Shown one piece after another: positions 1 to 8,723 of a stretch of 64,000 bases of DNA. Each line of letters opens with the position of its first letter. Within the stretch, counting starts at the first letter, position 1. Made by a program: the position numbers and the translations under genes. Location: the NCBI GenBank assembly GCA_017555105.1, contig JAFZHB010000005.1, forward strand, positions 62,001-126,000. The letters run 5' to 3'. The notes beneath the pieces are model-generated. The model made no database searches, had not been told where the DNA came from, and saw only the letters and a list, made by a program, of their open reading frames with translations. This DNA comes from Alistipes sp. GTDB taxonomy: Bacteria > Bacteroidota > Bacteroidia > Bacteroidales > Rikenellaceae.

Positions 1-169
1 CGAGGAACTCGCGGTTCATGGCCAGCAGACGCTCGGCCGAGCAGAAGATGTAGTTCACATCGCCCAGCGTGTAGCCTTCAGCCTCGGCAACCTCTCGCAG
101 CCAAGCCGAGGTGCGGCGTTTTTCGGGTAAACGGTAGTTACACTCCTCCGTATAATATCGAACAGCCAT
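1..169 (-). CDS. ybeY: YbeY rRNA maturation endonuclease (N-terminal part)
   Basis: The gene runs off the left edge and only about 56 N-terminal codons are present, starting at the ATG on the minus strand at 169. The peptide begins MAVRYYTEECNYRLPEKRR and contains the YbeY-type segment YTLGDVNYIFCSAERLLAMN followed by REFL, the usual beta-strand and helix before the metal site. The catalytic HGxLHLxGYDH histidines lie outside the window. YbeY is a zinc endoribonuclease acting in 16S rRNA 3' end maturation and ribosome quality control. It lies 18 bp after the EnvC-like gene and is probably the last gene seen of a pheS-TPR-envC-ybeY transcript. The family call rests on the N-terminal pattern only. 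Confidence 0.8.
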   Translation of the reverse strand, partial: MAVRYYTEECNYRLPEKRRTSAWLREVAEAEGYTLGDVNYIFCSAERLLAMNREFL

Positions 170-187
170 TCTTTGCGTTGTTTTAAG

Positions 188-1309
188 CTATTTTTTGAAA
201 CAATTTGCCGCAGACATCACCTCACTTGGGTTGGGTGAGAAGATGCCAAAAACGAGCTTGTATTCCGTGTTCATCGTGGTCGGGTCAACCGCCGTACCAA
301 TTGTGCCGATTGCCTGATTCTTGGTCACCTTGGCACCCTTCTCCACCGAGGTGGCGCCGAGGTTGGCATAGGAGGTGATGTACTCGCCGTGGGCGACAAA
401 GACTTCGTATTTAGCCGTGATACGGTTGCGCTTCACCTCGACCACCTTACCCTCGTAGATCGAGCGTACGACCGCCCCCTTCGAGCCTGTTATCTCGGCC
501 ATGTTGCCCTTGTAGCGCTTCACCTTACCACCCACTACGGGGAGGTTCAGCGCCGTGGTCTTTGACGAGAAGGATGCACCCTCTTTGTTACCTTTCGTGA
601 GCTTACGCAGCTCGTTGATGGCTACGCTCAGCTGCTGCTCCTGCTGCAGTTTGCGCTGCAAGGCCTCCTTTTCATTGCGTGTCATGCGCTTTATCTCGTT
701 CTTGGCATCGTTTACATCGCGCTGCAGACGCTGCTTTTGGCGCGTGGCGTTGCGCTTGACCGAGTCGAGCGAGTTTTTTTGACGGTCGAGCTTGGTGCGC
801 TCGGTCGTTAAGTCGTTTTGTAGTTGGGTGATCTCCTGCATCTTGCGCTCGCGCAAGGCGGCCATTTCGCGCATAGCCGAGAGGCGGCGCGCTATCTCGG
901 AGAAGCTGCGTGAGGAGAAGATGTAGCTGATGTAGTTGTTTTGGCGGTAGTTGCGGTAGCTCTCGCGCACCAGCTCGGCGTAGAGCGCACGGTTGCGATC
1001 GAGTGTGCGGGCCAGGTCGTTTGCTACGCTGTCCGTGCGGGCAATCTCTCCGCGCAGGAGCGACGCCTCACGCTCGGTCTCCACGAGCAACTGGTTGCGA
1101 GCCTCGATCTGCTTGGCGAGTTTTCGTGCACGCGCCTCCTTGTCCGATCGCCCCTTTTTGAGCTTTGAGATCTGCGCCTCCTCGGCGGCAATCTGCTTTT
1201 CGAGCGAGGCAATGGCGCGTCGCTGTTCAGCAATCTTCGCCTCGTTTTGGGCGGTTGCGGAACAGATACAGAGTAGCAGTGTCGCGAGGGTTAGTAACAG
1301 CTTTTTCAT
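188..1309 (-). CDS. EnvC-like murein hydrolase activator (coiled coil + degenerate LytM/M23 domain)
   Basis: 373 aa. A signal peptide of about 20 residues (ending SATAQ) is followed by a long charged coiled coil (about 22-240) and a C-terminal LytM/M23-like fold (about 254-373). The M23 signature is degraded: the first zinc histidine (HxGID region) is missing, and the usual HGxGxxTxYxHL reads HGEYITSYANL, so the final HxH pair is lost. This is the pattern of EnvC-type proteins, which are thought not to cut peptidoglycan but to activate N-acetylmuramoyl-L-alanine amidases at the division site. The gene starts 6 bp after the TPR gene stop, so the two are co-transcribed. Periplasmic location is inferred from the signal peptide. 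Confidence 0.82.
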   Translation of the reverse strand: MKKLLLTLATLLLCICSATAQNEAKIAEQRRAIASLEKQIAAEEAQISKLKKGRSDKEARARKLAKQIEARNQLLVETEREASLLRGEIARTDSVANDLARTLDRNRALYAELVRESYRNYRQNNYISYIFSSRSFSEIARRLSAMREMAALRERKMQEITQLQNDLTTERTKLDRQKNSLDSVKRNATRQKQRLQRDVNDAKNEIKRMTRNEKEALQRKLQQEQQLSVAINELRKLTKGNKEGASFSSKTTALNLPVVGGKVKRYKGNMAEITGSKGAVVRSIYEGKVVEVKRNRITAKYEVFVAHGEYITSYANLGATSVEKGAKVTKNQAIGTIGTAVDPTTMNTEYKLVFGIFSPNPSEVMSAANCFKK

Positions 1310-1315
1310 TCGATC

Positions 1316-3064
1316 TTACTCGCTCTTTTTTATGGGTGGTTGTGCCAGTCGGCGCTCCACCTCCTGTTTGTCGTACCCCTTGTCGAGGGCGCGCTTCCAA
1401 TAGGTCTCGGCCAGGTATTGCTCTCCGAGGGCGTGCAACACATCGCCGTAGTGGATCAGCAGCTCGGCACTGCGATGTCCGTCGAGGGCGATTGCCTGGC
1501 GGAGGATTGGTCGAGCCTCCTCGAAACGACCCAAGCGGAAGAGGATCCACGCTTGTGTATCCATGTAGGTGGGGTTTTTGTCGGTGAGCTCTTGTACGCG
1601 CGTCGACATGGCGAGAGCCCGCTCCAAATCCACCCCCTCGAGCGCGAGGAAGTAGGCCCAGTTGTTTAACACGAGGATGTTGTCGGGGTTGTACTCCAAT
1701 GCCTTTTTGTAGGCCTTGTAGCACATGCGTTGTGCTGCTCGTTGGAAAGCCCAACCATTGAACTCTCGTTCGCTTTTAGCGTGGTATACATCGCCGATCT
1801 GCCCCCAGACGGAGCTGCGCAGCGAGTCGCTCGGCAGGTAGCGTAACGCCCGTTTGAAGGAGTTGATCGCCTGGTTGTATGCCCCCATCTGGTAGTAGAT
1901 CTGCCCATGCATAAGGCGATACTCATGTTGCTCGGGGAAGGCGTTCAGGGCCTGCTCGGTGTAGTATATGGCCGAGTCGGGTCGTTGCAGGTAGCTCTCT
2001 ATTTCGATGATGGCGTTGTAGTATTCGCTCTGGGTGGGTTGGTCGGCAAGGTGGAGCTTGTAGTGCGCCAAAGCTTGTTCGGTTTCACCCGAAGCGATCA
2101 GGTGGCGGGCGTAGAGCTCTACCACTTTTGGCTCGCTCGGATAGCGCACCGAGAGGATCTGTGCCAGGTTGTTCAACTGCATGTAGTGTTTGCGGTAGAA
2201 CTCGATATCCGAGGTGAGCAGATCGAAGCGATCCACCTTCATCTCGAGCGGCATTGCATCCCCTTTGAAGAGCTGTCCCGTGACCCAGAGCATCGAGCGG
2301 AAATCCCCTTTTGCGCTGAAAAAGTCGGAGAGCGAGATGAGTGTTGCGAAGTTCATCGAGTCGATCGCAAGCGCCTTGTTGTAGGTGATCCGAGCCATCG
2401 AATCCTGCCCGCTCATTGCGTAGAGTTCGGCAAGCTCGGTGTAGGGCTCTGCCTCATACCCCACCTCTGCGATCATCGCTTCAGCCTCTTCAATGGCGCG
2501 TTGGGTCTGGTTGGTGCGTGCCAACAGACGACGCTTCATGTGGCTCAGGTAGGGATCTCGATCAAAGTGTACCTCCGCCGAGTCGAGCGTGGAGATGGCC
2601 GAGTAGGGGCGTCCCAGCTGATCGTAGAGTGCTGCCAGGATACGGTAGTTGTCGGGGCTCTTTTCGGTGCTCTGCAGTGCCTCGAAGAGGGGTAGTGCCT
2701 CCTCGTAGCTACCCGAGGTGAGGAGCATGTGGCCGTAGAGTCGGTGATACCACTTATTTGTGGTGTCGAGTCGATAGGCGCGACGCGCCAACTCAACCCC
2801 TTCCTCGGGGGTTTTAAAGGCGTTTGAGAGCGCTAATTCGTAGTAGGCGGGAGCATAGAGCGAATCGGCCTCGATCGCCTCGCGGAAGAGCTCTGCGGCG
2901 CGCATCGTGTCCCCAGCAATGGCACGCTGCTTGATACCCTCCGTGTAGAGATAAACGCTTCGCAGCGAGTCGGCCCAGCGGGGCTTCTGCTCCTCCCCTC
3001 CTCCCACCGCGAAGGCGGTGGCAAAGAGGAGCAGAGAGAGTGTAATCGCAGCAAAGCGTTTCAT
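1316..3064 (-). CDS. TPR-repeat exported protein
   Basis: 582 aa with an N-terminal signal peptide (about residues 1-20, MKRFAAITLSLLLFATAFA). The rest is almost entirely tetratricopeptide-like helical repeats, with recurring patterns such as AELFREAIEADSLYAPAYYELA and SYEEALPLFEALQ, and a clearer TPR pair near residues 385-480 (QIYYQMGAYNQAINSFKRAL). TPR arrays are protein-protein scaffolds, and no catalytic domain is visible. In Bacteroidota such proteins often sit in the periplasm or on the outer membrane. It lies 37 bp after pheS and 6 bp before the EnvC-like gene, so a role alongside cell-envelope remodelling is possible but not shown by the sequence. Confidence 0.75.
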   Translation of the reverse strand: MKRFAAITLSLLLFATAFAVGGGEEQKPRWADSLRSVYLYTEGIKQRAIAGDTMRAAELFREAIEADSLYAPAYYELALSNAFKTPEEGVELARRAYRLDTTNKWYHRLYGHMLLTSGSYEEALPLFEALQSTEKSPDNYRILAALYDQLGRPYSAISTLDSAEVHFDRDPYLSHMKRRLLARTNQTQRAIEEAEAMIAEVGYEAEPYTELAELYAMSGQDSMARITYNKALAIDSMNFATLISLSDFFSAKGDFRSMLWVTGQLFKGDAMPLEMKVDRFDLLTSDIEFYRKHYMQLNNLAQILSVRYPSEPKVVELYARHLIASGETEQALAHYKLHLADQPTQSEYYNAIIEIESYLQRPDSAIYYTEQALNAFPEQHEYRLMHGQIYYQMGAYNQAINSFKRALRYLPSDSLRSSVWGQIGDVYHAKSEREFNGWAFQRAAQRMCYKAYKKALEYNPDNILVLNNWAYFLALEGVDLERALAMSTRVQELTDKNPTYMDTQAWILFRLGRFEEARPILRQAIALDGHRSAELLIHYGDVLHALGEQYLAETYWKRALDKGYDKQEVERRLAQPPIKKSE

Positions 3065-3101
3065 AACAAAGTAAATTTAAACAGCTCGGAACGAGGCCTC
3101 G

Positions 3102-4145
3102 TTACAAGGCGTCCTCGAACTGGTGGAGGAAGCGCACATCGTTCTCGAAGTAGAGGCGCAGGTCCTTGACACCGTATTTGAGCATAGCGATACGCTCAAT
3201 ACCCATACCAAAGGCGAAGCCCGAATACTTCTCGGGGTCGATGTTGCTGGCTTTCAGAACATTGGGATCTACCATGCCGCAGCCCATAATCTCCAGCCAA
3301 CCCGTACCCTTGCAGACCGGACAACCCTTGCCACCGCAGAGGTTGCACGATACATCCACCTCGGCCGAAGGCTCCGTGAAGGGGAAGTACGAGGGGCGCA
3401 TACGGATCTGAGCCTGCTCGCCAAAGATCTCCTTGGCGAAGTAGAGCAGCGACTGCTTCATGTCGGCAAACGAAACACCCTCATCGATGTAGAGACCCTC
3501 GATCTGGTGGAAGATGCAGTGTGCGCGGTACGAAATTGCCTCGTTGCGGAATACGCGACCCGGGCAGATAACACGGATGGGCGGCTTCTGGTGCTCCATC
3601 GTGCGCACCTGGATCGACGAGGTGTGCGTACGCAGGAGGATATCCTTGGCGTTGGGCTCGTCACCCTGCTTCTCGATGAAGAAGGTATCCTGCATATCGC
3701 GAGCGGGGTGCTCGGGCGGGAAGTTCAACGATGAGAATACATGCTGGTCGTCCTCTATCTCGGGACCGTCGGCTACCGTGTAGCCCAGGCGAGCAAAGAC
3801 CTCCACGATCTCATTCTTCACGAGCGAGATCGGGTGGCGCGAGCCCAGCTCTTCAGCCGAACCTGGGCGGGTCATATCACCCACCTGCGAAGCGGAGTCG
3901 GCTGCGGCGTTCTGCAGCTCCTCGCGCAGCGTATTGATGCGCGTGAGCGCCTCGTTCTTCAGCGCGTTGAGCTTCTGTCCGAGCTCGCGCTTGAGTTCGG
4001 GAGCAACCGTCTTAAACTCCTCCATCAGGGCGGTCAGCTCGCCCTTTTTGCCGAGTATGCGGATGCGGAACTCCTCGATCTCGGCAGCTGCTTTGGGTCG
4101 AAACTCTTCGACCTGTTGCAAAAGTTGGTTGATTTTTTCAATCAT
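3102..4145 (-). CDS. pheS: Phenylalanine--tRNA ligase alpha subunit
   Basis: 347 aa when started at the minus-strand ATG at 4145 (MIEKINQLLQQVEEF). A longer in-frame reading to 4217 is rejected because it crosses the promoter. The N-terminal coiled-coil tRNA-binding arm (1-90) is followed by the class II core: motif 2 region (GRVFRNEAISYRAHCIFHQI), a cysteine cluster (CNLCGGKGCPVCKGTGW) where this family carries its motif-3-proximal insertion, and the motif 3 segment FAFGMGIERIAMLKYG. With PheT (not in the window) it charges tRNA-Phe. It is the first gene of a minus-strand transcript leading into the TPR and EnvC-like genes, and it is divergent from the patatin gene. Confidence 0.95.
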   Translation of the reverse strand: MIEKINQLLQQVEEFRPKAAAEIEEFRIRILGKKGELTALMEEFKTVAPELKRELGQKLNALKNEALTRINTLREELQNAAADSASQVGDMTRPGSAEELGSRHPISLVKNEIVEVFARLGYTVADGPEIEDDQHVFSSLNFPPEHPARDMQDTFFIEKQGDEPNAKDILLRTHTSSIQVRTMEHQKPPIRVICPGRVFRNEAISYRAHCIFHQIEGLYIDEGVSFADMKQSLLYFAKEIFGEQAQIRMRPSYFPFTEPSAEVDVSCNLCGGKGCPVCKGTGWLEIMGCGMVDPNVLKASNIDPEKYSGFAFGMGIERIAMLKYGVKDLRLYFENDVRFLHQFEDAL

Positions 4146-4171
4146 ATATTGAATGTTTACTCTTTTTTCGC

Positions 4172-4179
4172 TACTTTTG
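4172..4179 (+). promoter_or_regulatory. Promoter of the patatin gene (-7 TACTTTTG)
   Basis: TAcTTTTG matches the Bacteroidota -7 consensus TAnnTTTG, with TTG at 4149-4151 twenty bases upstream. It lies 42 bp before the ATG at 4222 and overlaps the divergent pheS promoter region. Confidence 0.5.
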
Positions 4180-4196
4180 AGGGTGGCTTTATCCGA

Positions 4197-4204
4197 CAAA
4201 GTTA
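4197..4204 (-). promoter_or_regulatory. pheS: Promoter of pheS operon (-7 TAACTTTG)
   Basis: On the minus strand the bases read TAACTTTG followed by TC, a strong -7 match about 52 bp upstream of the pheS ATG. No clear TTTG box is seen at the standard distance. Confidence 0.5.
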
Positions 4205-4221
4205 CGAAAAAAAACAAAACA

Positions 4222-6558
4222 ATGCGCTATTCTTGCTCCATATTCGTCATTCTGACGATGATCCTTTCGTTTTTGGCAACGAAAACAACCCATGCGGCCT
4301 CCCTCGACGAGAACCGCAAGGGGGTTGGTGTGGTCATGAGTGGTGGTGGCGCAAAGGGTCTCTACCACATTGGCGTCTTGGAGGCGTTGGAGGAGAGCGG
4401 TGTGCCGATCGACTATGTGGCCGGCACCTCGATGGGCTCGATCATTGCGGCGATGTACGCTTCGGGATACTCTCCGCGCGAGATGCGCGAAGTGGTTCTC
4501 TCGGGTAAGGTCAAGCAGTGGGTCTCGGGTCGCATCGATCCCACGGAGTATCTGCCCTACTACCGTCAGGTGGGCAACTCCCCCTCGTTTATCAACCTGT
4601 GGCTCGATTTGAGCGATAAGGATAAGCGCTTCCAGCTCCCCACCTCGTTGATCTCCTCGACGCAGATCGATATGGCCTTCATCGAGCTCTTTGCCCCAGC
4701 TTCGACCGCTTCTCGTGGCGATTTTTCGCAGTTGATGGTCCCCTTTCTCTGTGTGGCAGCCGATATGAATGCCCGCGAGCCGGTGACCCTGCAGAGCGGA
4801 TCGTTGCCCGAGGCTGTGCGTGCTTCGATGGCCATTCCGCTCGCCTTTCGTCCCGTGGAGCAGGGCGATCGTCTCTACTACGACGGTGGCATCTACGATA
4901 ACTTTCCGTGGAAACAGCTCGATGAACGCTATCGTCCCGAACTACTGATCGGCTCGATCTGCACGAAGGGCAACATCGTCCCCGGGTCGGATGATACGCT
5001 TGTGGAGCAGGCCTTTCTCCTGACGATGGGCGAATCGGACTACACGCTTCCTGAGGGGCGCAGCGTGACGATCCACCGTCCGGTTGGGGTTGGTATGCTC
5101 GACTTCGATAACACCGAGGAGGTGATGAATGCCGGCTACGAGGATACCATGAAGCAGATGCCGCAGATCCTGGAGCAGATTAGCGAAACCTGGTCGCTCG
5201 AGCAGTTTGAAGCACGCCGCAAGGCCTTCCGCGATCGTTGTCCCGAACTGATTTTCAACGACTACGATGTGCAGGGCTTCACCGAGGAGCAGACGGCCTA
5301 CCTGCGCGACTATATGCAGGCCGACTTGGATCGCTCAGGTCGTCAGCGCGAGATGCGTTTCAGCCGCCTGCGCTACCACCTCTATTCGCTCCTTTCGATC
5401 GGTAACTACACGATGGAGATTCCCTCGGTGAGCTATGACTCGATCTCCGAGCGCTACTCGTTCCATGCCAAGCTGCGTGCCCGCCCTAACTTCAAACTGA
5501 CGATTGGTGGTAATATCTCCTCGACAGCCTTCAACCAAGCCTACATCGGAGTTAATTACCAGACCTTCGGTCGTGTGACGAACACCTATGGAGCAAACCT
5601 CTACCTCGGCCCGACCTATACCTGGGGCACGCTGGGTGGTCGTTTGGACTTCTACCTGAACAACCCCTTATTCTTGACCTACGCCTACACCTTCTCCTCG
5701 AAAAACCTGCGCCATGGCTCATTTGGTCGCCTGACGCCGATCAGCAATACGCTCTCGATCCAGACGAACGACAGCTTCGGTACGCTCGGTCTGGGTGTGC
5801 GCACCTCCCATCGCAGTTTGGCTGAGTTTAAGCTCCACGGCGGTCACGCCAACTACGAGTATATGCAGGATGAGAGCGACATCTCGCGTTGGGATCAAAC
5901 GCGTTTCTTCTTTGTGGGCGCAAAGGCCGAATATGCGCGTAATACGCTCGACAAGTACCTCTACCCGACCCGGGGTTCGGAGCTTAAGTTTTCGCTTATT
6001 GGCATCACGGGTAGTGATCGTTTGCGTATCGATGGCCTGAAGCATTTCTCCAAGGGTGAGAACCGCCATTGGTGGGGTGCCCGCCTGCAGTGGACAAAAG
6101 CCTTTGAGATCCCTGCAATCAGCTGGTTATCACTTGGTATGTATGGCGATGCGGTCTATACGACCCACCCGGATTTCTCCACCTCCGGAGCTACGCTTCT
6201 CTCCATGCCCTCGTTCGATCCCGTGCCGCATGTGCGCAAGATTTGTATGCCCGATTTTTCGGCTGATCGCTTCGTGGGTGGCGGTTTGATACCCACCTTC
6301 GACCTATTGCCCAACTTCTTCTTGCGATCGGGTTTCTACGCCCTGTGGCGCAATAAGAACCACTACGAAAAAAGCAACTACATCAGTTTGAAGGATAAGC
6401 AGTTGCATTATATTACAGAGCTCTCGCTGGTCTACCACACACCGATCGGTCCGGTTAACCTTTCGATGTTCAAATACGATCTCGACAGTTGGGATAACAT
6501 GTACCTGATGTTCAATTTCGGTTACCCGATCTTTGCTCCGAAGTCGACCTTCTATTAG
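4222..6558 (+). CDS. Patatin-like phospholipase fused to an outer-membrane beta-barrel (PlpD/type Vd-like)
   Basis: 778 aa from ATG 4222, chosen because it opens a signal peptide (MRYSCSIFVILTMILSFLAT) while the upstream reading overlaps the promoters. The patatin domain (about 35-230) has the oxyanion loop GGGAKG, the nucleophile motif GTSMG and the catalytic dyad DGG (YYDGGIYDN). It is followed by a linker or POTRA-like region (about 330-400) and a C-terminal segment of alternating aromatic strands ending in FY, typical of a BamA/surface-antigen barrel. PlpD-type proteins export a lipolytic domain through their own barrel, so a lipid acyl hydrolase at the cell surface is likely. The substrate is unknown. 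It is transcribed alone, with a terminator 25 bp downstream. Confidence 0.85.
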   Translation: MRYSCSIFVILTMILSFLATKTTHAASLDENRKGVGVVMSGGGAKGLYHIGVLEALEESGVPIDYVAGTSMGSIIAAMYASGYSPREMREVVLSGKVKQWVSGRIDPTEYLPYYRQVGNSPSFINLWLDLSDKDKRFQLPTSLISSTQIDMAFIELFAPASTASRGDFSQLMVPFLCVAADMNAREPVTLQSGSLPEAVRASMAIPLAFRPVEQGDRLYYDGGIYDNFPWKQLDERYRPELLIGSICTKGNIVPGSDDTLVEQAFLLTMGESDYTLPEGRSVTIHRPVGVGMLDFDNTEEVMNAGYEDTMKQMPQILEQISETWSLEQFEARRKAFRDRCPELIFNDYDVQGFTEEQTAYLRDYMQADLDRSGRQREMRFSRLRYHLYSLLSIGNYTMEIPSVSYDSISERYSFHAKLRARPNFKLTIGGNISSTAFNQAYIGVNYQTFGRVTNTYGANLYLGPTYTWGTLGGRLDFYLNNPLFLTYAYTFSSKNLRHGSFGRLTPISNTLSIQTNDSFGTLGLGVRTSHRSLAEFKLHGGHANYEYMQDESDISRWDQTRFFFVGAKAEYARNTLDKYLYPTRGSELKFSLIGITGSDRLRIDGLKHFSKGENRHWWGARLQWTKAFEIPAISWLSLGMYGDAVYTTHPDFSTSGATLLSMPSFDPVPHVRKICMPDFSADRFVGGGLIPTFDLLPNFFLRSGFYALWRNKNHYEKSNYISLKDKQLHYITELSLVYHTPIGPVNLSMFKYDLDSWDNMYLMFNFGYPIFAPKSTFY

Positions 6559-6580
6559 GTGATTTCACCCTACCACACAA

Positions 6581-6613
6581 AAAAACCGACACCTCTTTGG
6601 CGTCGGTTTTTTT
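6581..6613. terminator. Bidirectional intrinsic terminator
   Basis: ACCGAC (6585-6590) pairs with GTCGGT (6602-6607), flanked by an A-run on the left and seven T on the right. It lies between the converging patatin and M13 peptidase genes. Confidence 0.8.
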
Positions 6614-6632
6614 GTGTTGAAAAGCGTTCGGA

Positions 6633-8654
6633 TTACCAGATGATCACGCGCTCCTCCTCAGGCAGGAACATGGCACCCTCCGTGACACCAAAGGCATCGC
6701 AGAAGCTCTGCAGGTTCTTCAGCGTGGCGTTTACGCGGTTCTTGCCGAGCGAGTGTACATCGAGTTTCGTCAGGCGAGCGATCTCCTCATCGCGGATGTT
6801 CTGACCCCAGAGCGTAGCGTATGCCAGGTAGAAACGCTGCTCGGCCGTGAAGCCGTCGATCGGGGCGGGCGTCGTGTCACCCTGCGCACGCTTCATGGCC
6901 GTGTAGGCTACGCGCAGACCACCCTGGTCGGCGATGTTCTCACCCAGCGACAGAGCACCGTTTGCGTAGATTGCCGGCTGATCACCCGATGCGGGCAGCA
7001 CCTCGATCTTGTTGAACTGCTCCACCAACACCTCGCTCTTCTTCTGGAAGGCCTCGGCATCAGCATCCGTCCACCAATTCTTCATGTTACCATCCTTGTC
7101 GAAGTTGCGACCCTGGTCGTCGAAGCCGTGGGTCATCTCGTGGCCGATCACCACGCCGATTGCACCGTAATTCACGGCATCATCGGCTGCCGAGTTGTAG
7201 AAGGGAGGCTGCAGAATGGCTGCGGGGAAGCAGATCTCGTTCGTAGTGGGGTTGTAGTAGGCGTTCACCATCTGCGGAGGCATGTGCCACTCGGTGCGGT
7301 CAACCTCCTTGCCCAACTTCGAGAAGTTGTCGGCCGTATACCAAGCCGAGGCACGCTTCATATTCTCCCAGTAGCTCAGCGAGGGATCGATCGTCAGCGT
7401 CGAGTAGTCCTTCCACTTATCGGGGTAACCAATCTTCACGGTAAAGGTAGCCAGCTTCTCGTGAGCCTTTGCTTTCGTCTCATCCGACATCCACTCCAGG
7501 GCGTCGATGTGCTCGCCGAGCGCCGTCTGCAGGTTTTTCACCAGCTCGGTCATGCGAATCTTGTCCTCTGCCGAGAAGTACTTCGCTACATACATTTCAC
7601 CTACGGCCTCCGAGAGGATCGAGTTGGGCACACCCATAGCGCGCTTCCAGCGCGGTTTCATCTCCGTCGTACCCGACATCTGGCGACCAAAGAAGTCGAA
7701 CGAAGCAGCGTAGAGCTCATCACCCAGGTAGCTGGCTGCGCTCTGCAGGAGCTGCGCCTTGAGGTAGCTTTTGATCACCTCTGCCGACTCCTTCTTCACG
7801 AGCGTATTGACCAGGTCGATCACCTCCGGCTGCTCCACGATGATCTGCTCAAAGTCACCACAGCCCATCGCTGCAAAGTAGGTTGCCCAATCGAAGTTGT
7901 TGTAGCGCTTGATGAACTGCTCCTTCGACATCGGGTTGTAGGCAGCGAAGATGTTGCGCAGCTCCACGCTCGTGCGGAACTTCTTGGCCATCTTCGTCTC
8001 GAAGGCGAGCACCGAGGCAGCCTTCTCCTTGCCACCCTCAACACCGGCCAGCGTAAAGGCCTTCTCGAGGAAGGTGGTGTAGCCCTCACGCTTCGAAGCG
8101 TGCTCCTCGTCGAGGTAGTAGTCGCGGTCGCCCATACCGAGGCCCGACTGTGAGATGTAGAGCGTGTTGATCGTGCTGTTCATCAGGTCCGAGGTCACAT
8201 ACATGCCAAAGAGCGGGTTGCCCGAGGTGGCGTGGATGGCGGCTACGGCAGCAGCCAGCGAGGCGCGATCCGTGATGGCGTCGATCGCCGCCAGATCACC
8301 TGCCAGCGGAGCCGTACCCTCGGCGTTCAGGCGTACCGAGTCGAGTCCCATCTTGTAGAGATCCGAGATCTTCTGCTCGATCGTGCCGTTCTCGGCCGTT
8401 GTCTTGGCCATGGCCGAGAAGAGCTCGTTGATGCGCTTCTCGTTGTTCTCGCGCAGTACATCGAACGAACCGTAGCGAGCAAACTCGGGTTTCAGGGGGT
8501 TCTTCTCCTGCCAGCCGCCCGTGGCATACTGGTAGAAATCCTCATTCGGAGCGACGGTCGTATCGAGGTTCGTCAGATCGATCGCCGGCGTTGTGTTTTG
8601 ATTGTTGCAGCTTACCATTGTAATCATTGCAGCAAAGAATAACAATTTCTTCAT
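6633..8654 (-). CDS. M13 family zinc metallopeptidase, lipoprotein (PepO/neprilysin-like)
   Basis: 673 aa from the ATG at 8654, chosen because it begins a lipoprotein signal (MKKLLFFAAMITMVSC, Cys at about residue 16). The C-terminal peptidase domain has the zinc motif in GHEMTHGFDDQGRNFD (HExxH, near residue 505), the third ligand region LGENIADQGG, and the family NAYY motif (VNAYYNPTTNEICFPAAILQ). The final PEEERVIIW replaces the usual CxxW end. M13 enzymes cleave short peptides, and here the enzyme would be lipid-anchored in the periplasm or on the surface. It follows pgk on the same strand but is separated from it by a hairpin, and no promoter match is seen. Confidence 0.92.
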   Translation of the reverse strand: MKKLLFFAAMITMVSCNNQNTTPAIDLTNLDTTVAPNEDFYQYATGGWQEKNPLKPEFARYGSFDVLRENNEKRINELFSAMAKTTAENGTIEQKISDLYKMGLDSVRLNAEGTAPLAGDLAAIDAITDRASLAAAVAAIHATSGNPLFGMYVTSDLMNSTINTLYISQSGLGMGDRDYYLDEEHASKREGYTTFLEKAFTLAGVEGGKEKAASVLAFETKMAKKFRTSVELRNIFAAYNPMSKEQFIKRYNNFDWATYFAAMGCGDFEQIIVEQPEVIDLVNTLVKKESAEVIKSYLKAQLLQSAASYLGDELYAASFDFFGRQMSGTTEMKPRWKRAMGVPNSILSEAVGEMYVAKYFSAEDKIRMTELVKNLQTALGEHIDALEWMSDETKAKAHEKLATFTVKIGYPDKWKDYSTLTIDPSLSYWENMKRASAWYTADNFSKLGKEVDRTEWHMPPQMVNAYYNPTTNEICFPAAILQPPFYNSAADDAVNYGAIGVVIGHEMTHGFDDQGRNFDKDGNMKNWWTDADAEAFQKKSEVLVEQFNKIEVLPASGDQPAIYANGALSLGENIADQGGLRVAYTAMKRAQGDTTPAPIDGFTAEQRFYLAYATLWGQNIRDEEIARLTKLDVHSLGKNRVNATLKNLQSFCDAFGVTEGAMFLPEEERVIIW

Positions 8655-8660
8655 TGTCTT

Positions 8661-8692
8661 AATTTTGAATTCCACATTCTAAATTTTGAATT
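8661..8692. repeat. AT-rich intergenic repeat, copy 1
   Basis: It contains AATTTTGAATT twice. Its 17-base core ATTCTAAATTTTGAATT (8676-8692) is repeated exactly, inverted, at 10047-10063 on the far side of pgk. Confidence 0.6.
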
Positions 8693-8721
8693 AAAAAAGC
8701 CGCTCGAATGAGCGGCCTTTT
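8693..8721. terminator. Terminator after pgk (bidirectional hairpin)
   Basis: GCCGCTC (8699-8705) pairs perfectly with GAGCGGC (8710-8716) around a 4-base loop. A six-A run precedes it (T-tract for the minus strand) and five T follow. Confidence 0.85.
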
Positions 8722-8723
8722 TC

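Noticed and set aside
4146..4217. N-terminal extension of pheS
   Set aside because: It runs through the pheS -7 element and gives residues foreign to the family; ATG 4145 fits.
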